Assembly (NCBI RefSeq): GCF_038070105.1
Contig: NZ_JBBPBZ010000001.1
Location: 248,001 to 312,000 of the forward strand
Length of the DNA: 64,000 nt
Source: Methylocystis sp. IM3
GTDB lineage: Bacteria; Pseudomonadota; Alphaproteobacteria; Rhizobiales; Beijerinckiaceae
Reading direction: 5' to 3'
Part shown: in pieces, positions 19,751 to 27,819 of the stretch
Numbering within the stretch: the stretch's first letter is position 1
How the letters are laid out: every line of letters starts with the position of its first letter
Notes under the pieces: model-generated
Told to the model about the DNA's origin: nothing
What the model saw: only the letters and a program-made list of their open reading frames with translations
Databases searched by the model: none
Position numbers and translations under genes: made by a program

Positions 19751-19948
19751 ATGGCGTTGAGTAGCGCGATTTACATGCCAGCCATGGTGGCCGTGCGACA
19801 CAATCCAGACCTCAAGGCGAAAGATGGTCAGCTCCTTCGTGCCGGAAAGCCTGGGAAACTGGCCCTCACAGTTGTCGTGCGTAAGCTCATTGTAATGGCA
19901 AATGCTCTGTTGCGAGACAACCGCAAATGGTCACCAATCATGGCTTGA
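19751..19948 (+). pseudogene. IS110-family transposase, C-terminal remnant
   Basis: About 65 codons: SSAIYMPAMVAVRHNPDLKA, then AGKPGKLALTVVVRKLIVMA and NALLRDNRKW. This is the standard C-terminus of another IS110 subgroup, different from the remnant at 14195. No upstream transposase part is found; the sequence before it is unrelated. Sits directly next to the IS630 remnant. Confidence 0.75.
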
Positions 19949-20166
19949 CCAAAACGGATACTCATCTTCGCTCCTTAAGCGCGACGATGAACCAGAAAGC
20001 CTCCCTTCCTCAAATCGAACCCTGTCTTAAAGGTGCTGAACCGGAACAGTCGTCGCCATCCGCGCTGCCCTGGAAGCCGCGTCGAGTTCGATAAGAGAGA
20101 CGATGCCGCGCACGAGAGGCTTACAAAGAAAGGGGCCGCGGACGAGCCGGGCTGAAGGAGCGCCAT

Positions 20167-20370
20167 ATGAAGCATTGGGACTTCCGCTCTCGAATGAGAC
20201 GTCATCGGCCAGAATGGCGAGGTGTCCATTCCCAGCCGAATATCGACGACGCAGATTTAGTTTTAGTCGCGGTGATCGGTGCCTGCTTCCTGATCGCCCT
20301 GCTGCTGGGCGCGCTATGCTATGAAGATGGGTCTTCATCACTTTTCGGAGAGCTGATTGCCAAGGTTTAG
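20167..20370 (+). CDS. Small inner-membrane protein, unknown
   Basis: 67 residues. Basic, Arg/His/Trp-rich N-terminus followed by one strong transmembrane helix (LVLVAVIGACFLIALLLGAL) and a short tail. GAAGGAG lies seven bases before the ATG, which supports translation. No recognised family. Neighbours are IS remnants on the left and the pterin cluster on the right. Confidence 0.45.
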   Translation: MKHWDFRSRMRRHRPEWRGVHSQPNIDDADLVLVAVIGACFLIALLLGALCYEDGSSSLFGELIAKV

Positions 20371-20866
20371 CCCTCGGGGTAGAGCAGGACAAGCGAAAGA
20401 AAATCAAGCTGTCCGGTAGTCCCGGAATTAAAGTCGACGAGATCGGCGAGCGATCGTGCCCAATCTGCGGCGGGCTTTCGAGGTCACGGCCGCGTAGCCG
20501 CCAAAGGCGTCGATTAGCTTGGCTTCGGCGGCGTAAAGTTCCCGCTGCCGTGCTGACGCCTCGCAGAACCGATCCTCGGCGGCTTCGCGTATCCGTCAAA
20601 ACGCGGCTGTGAAAACGCCCCTCGTCGGCGTCGGTGACAGTCTACCAGACTACGCCAGGCCGATGGGTGGCCACACACACGGCCCACCGCCTCCGAGGGT
20701 GAGCGATGTCACAGCCCAAATTGAAAGGAATGGCTGCCGCGCTACCTCTCATCCGCATGGGGGATCCGCACAGCGTCAATAGCCCGCGGTAGCCGCTTTG
20801 GCGCATGAGTTGTGCGCCGGCTCATATGCGAGATTATGTGAGAGACTTGGAGAAGGGGACGCATCC
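20371..20866. other. Stretch without a supported gene
   Basis: About 500 bases. On the minus strand, 20600-20460 reads openly as AAEDRFCEASARQRELYAAE and onward with a natural residue mix, but has no start, no ribosome binding site and a stop near 20455; it could be a gene remnant of unknown family. Nothing else seen. Confidence 0.3.
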
Positions 20867-21214
20867 ATGTCGGTTCTGGCCGAAAAGACCTGCACGCCTT
20901 GCCGAGGCGGCCTTCCGCCTCTGGAGCGCAATGAGGCCGAGGCTCTTCGAAGGAATGTCAAGGACTGGCAATTGCTGGACGATGCGCACCGTATCGAGCG
21001 CAGGTTTGACTTCAAGGATTTTCGGGAGGCTTTGTGCTTCGTCGCCGGAGTCGGCGAGCTCGCGGAAGCTGAGCGTCATCACCCTGACGTCTCATTTGGG
21101 TGGGGCTATGGGGTTGTCTCGCTGCAAACCAAGAAGATCAAGGGATTGCATGAGAACGACTTCATCATGGCGGCAAAGATCGACCAACTGTTCGACCGAA
21201 TGTATCCCCCCTGA
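20867..21214 (+). CDS. Pterin-4a-carbinolamine dehydratase (PCD/PhhB)
   Basis: 115 residues from ATG 20867. Dehydrates 4a-hydroxytetrahydrobiopterin, recycling the pterin after aromatic amino-acid hydroxylation; the family also has roles in other pterin pathways. Motif AEAERHHPDVSFGWGYGVV contains the active-site His-His-Pro-Asp, and TKKIKGLHENDFIMAAKID is the conserved C-terminal helix with the third His. The frame is open to 20798, but homology starts with the later ATG. First member of a pterin gene group here (folB and folK follow). Confidence 0.85.
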   Translation: MSVLAEKTCTPCRGGLPPLERNEAEALRRNVKDWQLLDDAHRIERRFDFKDFREALCFVAGVGELAEAERHHPDVSFGWGYGVVSLQTKKIKGLHENDFIMAAKIDQLFDRMYPP

Positions 21215-21340
21215 GCTGCTAAGCGGCAGATATAGGAGTGCAACCGGGATCCCCTTGCAATATCGGACTAACTAATTTTGCGTCCGCAGGGTCCGTCATC
21301 TCGCAGGGCCGTCTACGTCCGCTCTATCGGAGGATGTATC

Positions 21341-21652
21341 GTGAACAAGCGTTTCGCTCTGGCTGTGGTGGCTTCGTTCCCTTTTCTTGGGTCTTCCTTT
21401 TGCGACTGGGCAGCGCCGTTCACCCATGCTGAAGATCACCATGGATTCTCTGTTGAGGATAGAGCAGCATTTACAGACGCGCGGATCGCGGCATTAAAAG
21501 CGCGGTTAAAGTTGACCTCTGTGCAGGAAAATAGATTGACCGGCGTTCGACACGGCGCTCCCACGACACCGCAAAAGAGCGTTTTGAGCGAATGGCTGAC
21601 GTGGACGACGCCGAAGCAGCTGGTTTCCTCACCGGCCGGATTATTTACGTAG
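21341..21652 (+). pseudogene. Truncated periplasmic LTXXQ (Spy/CpxP-like) protein
   Basis: From GTG 21341: signal peptide (KRFALAVVASFPFLGSSF), then DARIAALKARLKLTSVQENR, which matches the first LTxxQ repeat of the Spy/CpxP-type alphaproteobacterial proteins. After ENRLTGV the sequence loses the family pattern, and the second repeat and the rest (usually 150+ residues) are missing. Probably a frameshifted or truncated gene; a short functional secreted protein cannot be excluded. Confidence 0.5.
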
Positions 21653-21682
21653 ATGAAGGAGCGCCATCTTTTGGAGACGCCG

Positions 21683-22042
21683 ATGGATCGCATTCTCATT
21701 AGAGAGCTCTCAGCGCGTTGCATCATCGGCCTCCGCCCGGATGAGAGGGAGGCGAAGCAGGATGTCGTTGTCAGCTTGGCCCTCTCGACGGATTTGAGCC
21801 ATGCCGGCAAGAGCGACGTATTAGACGATAGCGTCGACTACCGAGCGATCAAAAAACGGGTGCTCGCGCTGATGGAGGGCTCCCACTTCCATCTGCTCGA
21901 AGCTCTCGCCGAAGCCATCGCCGCCGCTTGCCTCGAGACTGCGGGAGTGTCCGAGGTGCGCGTGACCTTGGACAAGCCCGGAGCGTTGCGCTTTGCTCGC
22001 TCGGTCGCCGCTGAAATCGTCCGTCGAAGGCCAGGGCAATGA
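21683..22042 (+). CDS. folB: Dihydroneopterin aldolase
   Basis: 119 residues from ATG 21683, seven bases after TTGGAG; an in-frame ATG at 21653 has no such site. Converts 7,8-dihydroneopterin to 6-hydroxymethyl-dihydropterin and glycolaldehyde. Typical parts: RCIIGLRPDEREAKQDVVVS (start of the FolB fold, with the E/R pair), SVDYRAIKKRVLALME, FHLLEALAEAIAAACLE with the substrate-binding Glu, and VRVTLDKPGAL with the catalytic Lys. ATGA overlap with folK shows coupling. Confidence 0.93.
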   Translation: MDRILIRELSARCIIGLRPDEREAKQDVVVSLALSTDLSHAGKSDVLDDSVDYRAIKKRVLALMEGSHFHLLEALAEAIAAACLETAGVSEVRVTLDKPGALRFARSVAAEIVRRRPGQ

Positions 22043-22575
22043 CGCGGGCCTACATCGGGGTCGGTTCGAACATTTCGCCCGGAGCAAACATCAAGACGGC
22101 GATACGGCTGTTAGCACGCCAAGTCCGGCTGGTTCGCTTCTCCACATTCTATCGCACGCCGGCTGAGGGCCGCCCTGAGCAGCCCGATTATATCAACGGC
22201 GTGGTCGTAATCGAGACCGGCCTTACGCCAGAATCACTCAAGCATAAGGTGCTTCGCCCGATCGAGCACCGCTTAGGGCGTCGCCGAACTGACGACACGT
22301 TTGCGCCCCGCCCCATTGATCTCGACCTTCTGCTGTATGGTTCTCAGCAGGTGCAGACGACGGATCTTCGCCTTCCGGCCGAAGACATCGAGAAGCGGGC
22401 CTTTGTTGCAATCCCCCTGTCCGAAGTGGCGCCAGATCTGATGCTCCCGGGAACCGGCATAAGCATTCGTGATATCGCTGCGAAATTTACCAATTTTCAT
22501 ATGACCCGGCTCACGTTGTCAAACGAACTTCGAGGTTACTGTGCAAAGTCGGGAGGGACCGACGAATGCAGATAA
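22039..22575 (+). CDS. folK: 2-amino-4-hydroxy-6-hydroxymethyldihydropteridine pyrophosphokinase
   Basis: 178 residues. Transfers pyrophosphate from ATP to 6-hydroxymethyl-dihydropterin, giving the substrate for dihydropteroate synthase. Motifs: YIGVGSNISPGANIKTAIRL, FYRTPAEGRPEQPDYINGV (pterin loop), and RPIDLDLLLYG with the two Mg-binding Asp residues. Length is slightly above the usual 160, with an extra C-terminal tail. folP is not nearby: the group is PCD-folB-folK, not the common folP-folB-folK. Confidence 0.93.
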   Translation: MTRAYIGVGSNISPGANIKTAIRLLARQVRLVRFSTFYRTPAEGRPEQPDYINGVVVIETGLTPESLKHKVLRPIEHRLGRRRTDDTFAPRPIDLDLLLYGSQQVQTTDLRLPAEDIEKRAFVAIPLSEVAPDLMLPGTGISIRDIAAKFTNFHMTRLTLSNELRGYCAKSGGTDECR

Positions 22576-23172
22576 GGCGGAACAATCCATTAACGAGTTT
22601 CGAACGCATAAGGCCGCTGGGCTCGGCACCCTAACCATCGAAATTTGATGGTCTGGCAACGGGGCGACGAGCTAGCGTATCACGCCAATTCGTTCGGCAG
22701 ATGGGTTTTGGTTGTAGTTTCTTGAAAGATCGCCGCCGGCAGCCCTCGAAATACTGGCGCGGTTAAGCGTGCGTTTTCTCACCCCAGATGTGTCGCGCTA
22801 TACGTGGTGACCGCTGATATCATTCGCCGCCACGCGACGCCATGCGTAGCGTCTTTATTGACCTCGAGGCTGCAGTGCGGCTGCTGGCCGCAAAGACGCG
22901 CACGCCGGCCGAACGGCCAATGCTGTGGCTGAATCGCATCCCATCTGCCGGAGGGCCTGGGAGTTAGCCTCCCAGTCTTCGCCTGAGCAGATGGTTCCGC
23001 TCATCCTGACGAACGACCTCCACTGTGAATTCCGAAGCCGAGAGGACGGCCCATGAGTGCGAGGGCTTCCATTTAATGGCGTGCCGGGGATGGCTGCGGT
23101 GGCTGCGGTCATAAATCAGCGCGAGAGCGCCCGCGACGAATTGCTTGCTGGGCGCGGGAAGGAGACACTCAG
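22576..23172. other. Stretch without a supported gene
   Basis: About 600 bases between folK and the RibD-like reductase. No frame of recognisable family. Two direct TGGCTGCGGT units occur at 23091-23110, upstream of the reductase. A promoter for the reductase gene is expected here, but I do not see consensus boxes. Confidence 0.35.
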
Positions 23173-24054
23173 ATGCGTCTTGTCACCCTTTATGAGAGAG
23201 AAAAACCGCGAGCTCCGCTGCTACCCACCGAGCTTCAGCAACTCTATGGAGGCGACCTTTCCTTCTCTATGGCGTCGGTTGGCCGACCTTATGTGATCGG
23301 CAATTTCGTCGAAACGATCGACGGAGTTGTGTCCTTCGGCCTCCCAGGCCGCTCGGGGGGTGAGGAGATCAGCGGCGGCAAGCCTGAGGATTTATTCACC
23401 ATGGGGCTCCTCAGAAGCATGGCGGACGCCGTCTTGTTTGGGTCCGGATCGCTACATGCCGCGCATGGACATTTGCGCACCCCCGCGTTTGTCTATCCGC
23501 AGGCAAAAGAGCTTTTCGCACAGCTTCGCGCAAGGCTCGGCAAGCCGCTCTTGCCGCTCAGCGTGATTCTGACCTCGAGTGGGAATATTAACCTCGACGA
23601 AGCGACCTTTCACACGCCAGGTTTGGCGGCAGTCGTCATTACAACTAACGAGGGAGCTTTGCGGCTTGCCCGTGCACATCGCGACAAGCTCGGTTCGGTC
23701 GCCGTGCGCTCGACAGGGGAATCAGGGACGACGACACCGGCGGCGGTTTTAGGGATCCTCGCTGACGAGTTCCGCGTTCGCCTTCTGCTGCACGAGGGAG
23801 GCCCCACGGTCTTCGGCATATTCCTGGCTGCGAACATGGTAGATGAATTGTTCCTGACGCTCGCGCCACAAATCGCAGGGAGGGGAGTGGAGGCGCAGCG
23901 TCTGGGCCTCGCCGAACAAGCGTTGTTCCTTCCGGAAACTGCGCCGTGGTTTACGCTCCAGAGCGTCAAACAGGCGTCGGACCACCTGCTCCTGCGCTAC
24001 GCCTTCACGCAAAGTAGCTATGGGGCCGCGCTCCAGACGATGGCGAGCGGATAA
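23173..24054 (+). CDS. RibD C-terminal-domain reductase (dihydrofolate reductase fold)
   Basis: 293 residues. NADPH-dependent reductase domain as in RibD (pyrimidine reductase of riboflavin synthesis) and stand-alone homologues. Seen: YVIGNFVETIDGVVSFG (N-terminal strand with the substrate-site Asp), ADAVLFGSGSLHAA, LLHEGGPTVFGIFLAANMVD (glycine-rich NADPH loop) and ELFLTLAPQIAGRG. There is no deaminase domain, so it is not a complete RibD. Substrate unknown; the pterin genes upstream make a pterin or related compound possible. Its last 72 codons are duplicated at 12629-12853. Confidence 0.85.
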   Translation: MRLVTLYEREKPRAPLLPTELQQLYGGDLSFSMASVGRPYVIGNFVETIDGVVSFGLPGRSGGEEISGGKPEDLFTMGLLRSMADAVLFGSGSLHAAHGHLRTPAFVYPQAKELFAQLRARLGKPLLPLSVILTSSGNINLDEATFHTPGLAAVVITTNEGALRLARAHRDKLGSVAVRSTGESGTTTPAAVLGILADEFRVRLLLHEGGPTVFGIFLAANMVDELFLTLAPQIAGRGVEAQRLGLAEQALFLPETAPWFTLQSVKQASDHLLLRYAFTQSSYGAALQTMASG

Positions 24055-24232
24055 GTCCCTTGGTCAGCAGAGTGCCGCCCAGCGCGCAGATATAGAGATA
24101 GCCGCGGCAATCGCCAAAGCGCTCGATGATGCCGTCGAGCGATGCTGGATGGGACAGGCGCAGGAGACTGACGAGGCCGTGCGCCACGCCGACATTGCCT
24201 GGCGGAAACACATCGAGTCGCCCGAAGCCGCG
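24005..24232 (-). pseudogene. C-terminal stump of AlkA-like glycosylase
   Basis: Reads GFGRLDVFPPGNVGVAHGLV and on to CALGGTLLTKGLIR, homologous to the last about 60 residues of the intact AlkA-like protein at 12759-13790. The catalytic Asp of FPPGDVG is Asn here (AAT for GAC). Homology ends abruptly near 24232, where unrelated sequence begins. Overlaps the 3' end of the reductase gene on the other strand, the same convergent arrangement as at the left copy. Confidence 0.85.
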
Positions 24233-24240
24233 TGCGTTGT

Positions 24241-25018
24241 ACGTCTATCTTGTTAGGCTCCACAACCCCGCCCCAGGATTCGCGCATGCTGCTCCTCCGA
24301 CCTCGGCGTCGGGAGGAATGACCACGCCGATAGGCACACGGCGGTAGATCGAAAGGTCGGTATTATAACGCGCGCACATTGTGGCGGCAAAGCTGGTCCC
24401 GACATCTCCGACGTTCGGTCGTAGGCGGCGCGACACGCTCCGTCGCATGGGCTTCTTTTGCGGCGAGCGTTTCGATTCGGATCGGCAGGCGCGCAAAGGT
24501 CGCCCGCTGCCGTGGCGGGCGACCGGACTCTTTCTTGCGCGGGAAGCTGGCCAAATAACGCCCTTCGCGTTTAGGACGGGTCCCTAACGTCTGTCGATGC
24601 TGGGAATATGGTTGTTCAACCGGCCAACGACAAATACCACCGTTTCGCCCGCGATCTCCGCCTCGCCAGCCTGAAACTTCTTCTGCAAATCGACGCCTGT
24701 CACCACGAGCTTGTCATGTTCGGCTTTATGCGCGGCAGAGTAGAGTCGCCGAGCGCATTTACCAATCGAAAGATTTCGCGATGCATCGTGGGTGCTGAGT
24801 TCGTGCCAAATTGTTCTTTTGTCCAGGTCATGAGCGACATTAAGTTTCCTCCTCAGTCAGCGTGTGGTTTCGGGTTCGACCCATCGCCACGCCGAGGGAG
24901 AGAGGCGCCGATGCCGGCGAGCGGCTGCTTGATTCTTGCGCCTGGACTGAAATGGCTTATCTTTTCCGACACGCAACACTGCGTTCTGCTCGGGCGCGAG
25001 CATAAATGAGACTTGGCG
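24241..25018. other. Long stretch without a supported gene
   Basis: About 780 bases. Open frames on both strands (for example 24608-25009 plus, 24245-24496 minus) have no family resemblance and no good ribosome binding site. A GGGTTCGACCC at 24875-24885 resembles a tRNA T-arm but has no acceptor or anticodon partner. Probably degraded sequence beyond the repeat end. Confidence 0.35.
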
Positions 25019-25387
25019 ATGACTATCACACTCAACCACACGATCGTTCCTGCTCACAATAAGCAAGACGCCGCGGAATGGTTTGCCGACGTTTTCGGCT
25101 TGTCTATCGAGAACAAAAGCGACCACTTCGCGCCCGTGCGGGTGAATGAAACGCTGACTCTGTTATTTTCTGACGCCCCGTCGTTTGACGCCCATCATTA
25201 TGCGTTCCACATCAGCGACCGCGAATTCGACGCCATTTTCGGCCGCGTCAAGGAGAAAGGCGCGAGCTTCGGGAGCGCGCCCTGGAGCCGGACTGATAAA
25301 AAGCTCAATGACTGGAGCGGGGGCCGCGGCGTCTATTTCGAGAGCCCTGACGGCCATCTCATGGAATTGATGACAGTTCCCCAATAA
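25019..25387 (+). CDS. VOC-superfamily (glyoxalase-fold) protein
   Basis: 122 residues from ATG 25019. One VOC module pair: LNHTIVPAHNKQDAAEWFAD at the N-terminus, HHYAFHISDREFDAIFGRVK in the middle, and GRGVYFESPDGHLMELMTV at the end, whose His and Glu are the usual metal ligands (first ligand His in LNHTIVP). Such proteins are glyoxalases, dioxygenases or fosfomycin-type resistance proteins; the substrate cannot be assigned. Monocistronic, converging with a pseudogene. Confidence 0.85.
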   Translation: MTITLNHTIVPAHNKQDAAEWFADVFGLSIENKSDHFAPVRVNETLTLLFSDAPSFDAHHYAFHISDREFDAIFGRVKEKGASFGSAPWSRTDKKLNDWSGGRGVYFESPDGHLMELMTVPQ

Positions 25388-25412
25388 TGGGTTCAGGACA
25401 GGCTCGGGCTGA

Positions 25413-26143
25413 TCACCGGACGGGGTGCCGATCTGCCCCAAGGACGTCTCGAGCGCGGCGCGATCCCGGTGGGGCCTCATAGACGCTTTGGAGAAAGTCG
25501 AGGAGAATCGCATCCGGGTCTTTGGCGCGCCGGACGACGTCATAGTGCAGGCTGAATTCCTTGAGCTCGTTGGGGAAAAAGCCGTCCCGCGACCTCACCG
25601 GCGCGCCCTCGAATCCCGGCGGCGCGGGATAGGCGTAGGAATAGAAGGCCGGGTAATCCACAGAGCCGCCGCCGGGCCAAAAGCCGGCGCTACTCACCTC
25701 GTGCGAGTATGCTTCACGCACGACGACGTCTGGCAGATTGGGAACCCCGCCCGGATGCGGCGGCGCGCGGCGACCGGAAAACCGCGTCGTCGCGATGTCG
25801 AAGCTGCCCCAGAAGAAATGCACGGGGCTGGCCTTGCCGATAAAGCCCGTGCCAAACAACTTGAACGCACGATCCGCCTGCAATCTCCAGAAGCTCATAA
25901 GCCGCGTGAACGCGATCCTCCCGGGATGGGATGGCGTCGGCGATCTCGTTGGGACGCTGATGCGAGGCGGCGAGGCCGCGGAGCGGCACATAGAGCGTGA
26001 CATGCCACAAGTGGTTGAGCCAGGGAGTGAGCGATACTCCGATCGTTCCGACGATCTGAGTCCACAAGTGTGCACTTTCGCAGCCCTCCCGCCAGGCGGC
26101 GTTGGGGGAAATCCGCCCATGCGCCTTCGTCGGCCTCGCTCAC
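25413..26143 (-). pseudogene. DUF5996-family protein, frameshifted and internally deleted
   Basis: Parts of the family can be followed through three frames. From 26143: GAWADFP, shift, then NAAWREGCESAHLWTQIVG and LTPWLNHLWHVTLYVPLRGL; then about 75 residues are missing (joined to DAIPSREDRVHAAYE); then a shift to LQADRAFKLFGTGFIGKASP, HFFWGSFDIATTRFSGRRAP and EVSSAGFWPGGGSVDYPAFY; and a last shift near 25470 to DRAALETSLG. The conserved middle is very well kept, so decay is recent. DUF5996 proteins are about 300 residues, of unknown function. Confidence 0.75.
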
Positions 26144-26283
26144 ATCGGCTGTCCCTCGCGTAGGGTTGGAATATGCCGTTCGTCACCTCGGCGCCGGCGG
26201 ATAGCAGTTTGAATGCCGCCAAAACGCCCCGACACCCGATGTACGCGCAGGGCGTTTCTCAACCTTTGCAACCTGTCGGCCAC

Positions 26284-26376
26284 TTAGCCCCGCTTTCCGG
26301 CGCGATAAATGACAGCCCAAATGGCGAGAAAGACCAGTGCGACTGTCGCCACCGCGACCAAAATAATCAGAACCAT
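26284..26376 (-). CDS. Very small single-pass membrane protein
   Basis: 30 residues, MVLIILVAVATVALVFLAIW plus a short basic tail: one transmembrane helix with a positive C-terminus. GTGAGG lies six bases before the ATG. In size and shape it recalls KdpF/CydX-type small subunits, but no kdp or cyd gene is near. The frame is open further upstream to 26475, which would add a soluble, Cys-containing N-terminus without support. Confidence 0.35.
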   Translation of the reverse strand: MVLIILVAVATVALVFLAIWAVIYRAGKRG

Positions 26377-26519
26377 CGCCTCACACTCACATATATGGCC
26401 GATCGAAGCGTAGCCTATTCCGTTGCGCGAGCCTGAGCGCCGATCCGCGTTTCGAGACACCCCGACCGTGAACAATCGCGCGGGGCACTTTTTTGCATCT
26501 TATTTGCTCCAATGCGAAC

Positions 26520-26720
26520 TCAGTCTTCGTCCGAGTCGTCTTCCGGCGCCGGCGCTACCGGAGGAGCTGGTGTAGCGGGAATATCGTAACCGGGATCACT
26601 AGGAGGAGGCGCCACCTCCGCGGGAGGGCCAGCCGGGGGCACGGACTGGGCATGGGCAAGCAGCGCGCCGGCAAACAGCGCCGCGCTGGCAAGGCTCGCA
26701 CGGAGCATAGAACGTGACAT
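26520..26720 (-). CDS. Small secreted proline-rich protein
   Basis: 66 residues from the ATG at 26720 (GGAGG before it). Signal peptide MSRSMLRASLASAALFAGAL ending LAHA-QS, then a Pro-rich mature part (PPAGPPAEVAPPPSDPGYDI) and an acidic tail EDDSDED. No family recognised. Possibly a periplasmic metal- or cation-binding peptide, judged only by its acidity. Confidence 0.5.
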   Translation of the reverse strand: MSRSMLRASLASAALFAGALLAHAQSVPPAGPPAEVAPPPSDPGYDIPATPAPPVAPAPEDDSDED

Positions 26721-26722
26721 CA

Positions 26723-27349
26723 AGGCCTCCCTCCTGCAGGGCCATCCGGCAATATGGTCCCACATGGCGCGGTCACATTCCCCGTCAATCGTGGGCCAAG
26801 AGAGCGCAAACGCCGCCGCGGATATACCCTCGGGCCCTTTTTTGATGGTTCTCGGAGACGTTCTCTAACCAGCAACGGGGCTAGTTGAGCTTGAGTGCGC
26901 TGGAAGATCCAGTCCGGCGACCAGCCGGTCGCCGTCGGGCATAGCCAGCACCATTCTTTTCCCGCCACGAAGATCTTGCTGGACGCCAATTTGAGGCTGC
27001 GAGATATCGTACCACCGGTGCGGTAGAGATCGCAGCAATGAGGACTCTGACGAAGCTCGTGTTGGCGATGATGGGGCGGTCACGCGCGAAGTCCGCCAGA
27101 GGCGCGAAGGCGCGCGGATGATCGCATTGTTGGCGTCGAGTGAGGAAGTCGCGGGCCCCTTGAGGCGCGCGAAATTCTACCGCGCGAGCTGCCGCCGCCG
27201 ATGCTCTGCGACCTCCTTTGATTAACGGCCTTGTCAGCCACGCAAATGACAATGCCCGAGTTCGCGACCCTTGTCGCCGCCGCCGGCAATAACGATTTAT
27301 GCCTTTCGCGTTCGCCGCGCCGCCGCTTTTGTATTCGACAGGAGGAGAC
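26723..27349. other. Stretch without a supported gene
   Basis: About 630 bases. Minus-strand frames such as 26881-27438 are open and Arg/Ser/Ala-rich; one piece (GVQQDLRGGKRMVLAMPDGD, about 26900-26960) looks protein-like but has no start and no family. Probably a decayed gene plus the promoter region for osmC. Confidence 0.3.
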
Positions 27350-27772
27350 ATGATCCGCAAAGCGCAAGCTCCATGGCGGGGCTCCGGCCGAGACGGAACC
27401 GGCGAACTCACGAGCGCGTCGGGAACGCTGTCGCGCACACCCTATTCCTATCGGACTCGGTTCGAAGACCAGCAAGGGACGAATCCCGAGGAGCTGATCG
27501 CGGCCGCACACGCGGGTTGCTTCACAATGGCGCTTGCCTTTCAGCTGCAGGCCTCTGGCTATACTGCGGCTGAACTTTCAACCGAAGCGGCGGTGGCGAT
27601 CGAGCCCGACGGATCAGGCTTTCGAATCACGCGCTCCGCCTTGACGTTGCGCGCCGCTGTGCCCGGCCTCGACGAGGCGTCCTTCCTCGAAATAGCCCGA
27701 AGCGCCGAGAAAAACTGTCCGGTCTCCAAGGCGTTGAACGTCGAAATCGCCCTGGACGCCAGGCTGGTTTGA
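27350..27772 (+). CDS. OsmC-family peroxiredoxin
   Basis: 140 residues from ATG 27350, just after AGGAGGAG. Reduces organic hydroperoxides with two cysteines: the peroxidatic Cys in AAHAGCFTMAL and the resolving Cys in AEKNCPVSKAL, both at normal positions. N-terminal WRGSGRDGTGELTSASGTL is typical. Its stop overlaps the TTG at 27769 that opens the protease frame, so the two may be cotranscribed. Confidence 0.92.
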   Translation: MIRKAQAPWRGSGRDGTGELTSASGTLSRTPYSYRTRFEDQQGTNPEELIAAAHAGCFTMALAFQLQASGYTAAELSTEAAVAIEPDGSGFRITRSALTLRAAVPGLDEASFLEIARSAEKNCPVSKALNVEIALDARLV

Positions 27773-27819
27773 TCGCTTCCGCCCCCAAGGCGGCCTTTAA
27801 CCTCGATCGCAGCGCAGAG

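Noticed and set aside
24864..24900. Possible tRNA (T-arm-like GGGTTCGACCC)
   Set aside because: No acceptor stem, anticodon arm or CCA at the right distances. No tRNA was found elsewhere, so a tRNA attachment site for the island is unsupported.
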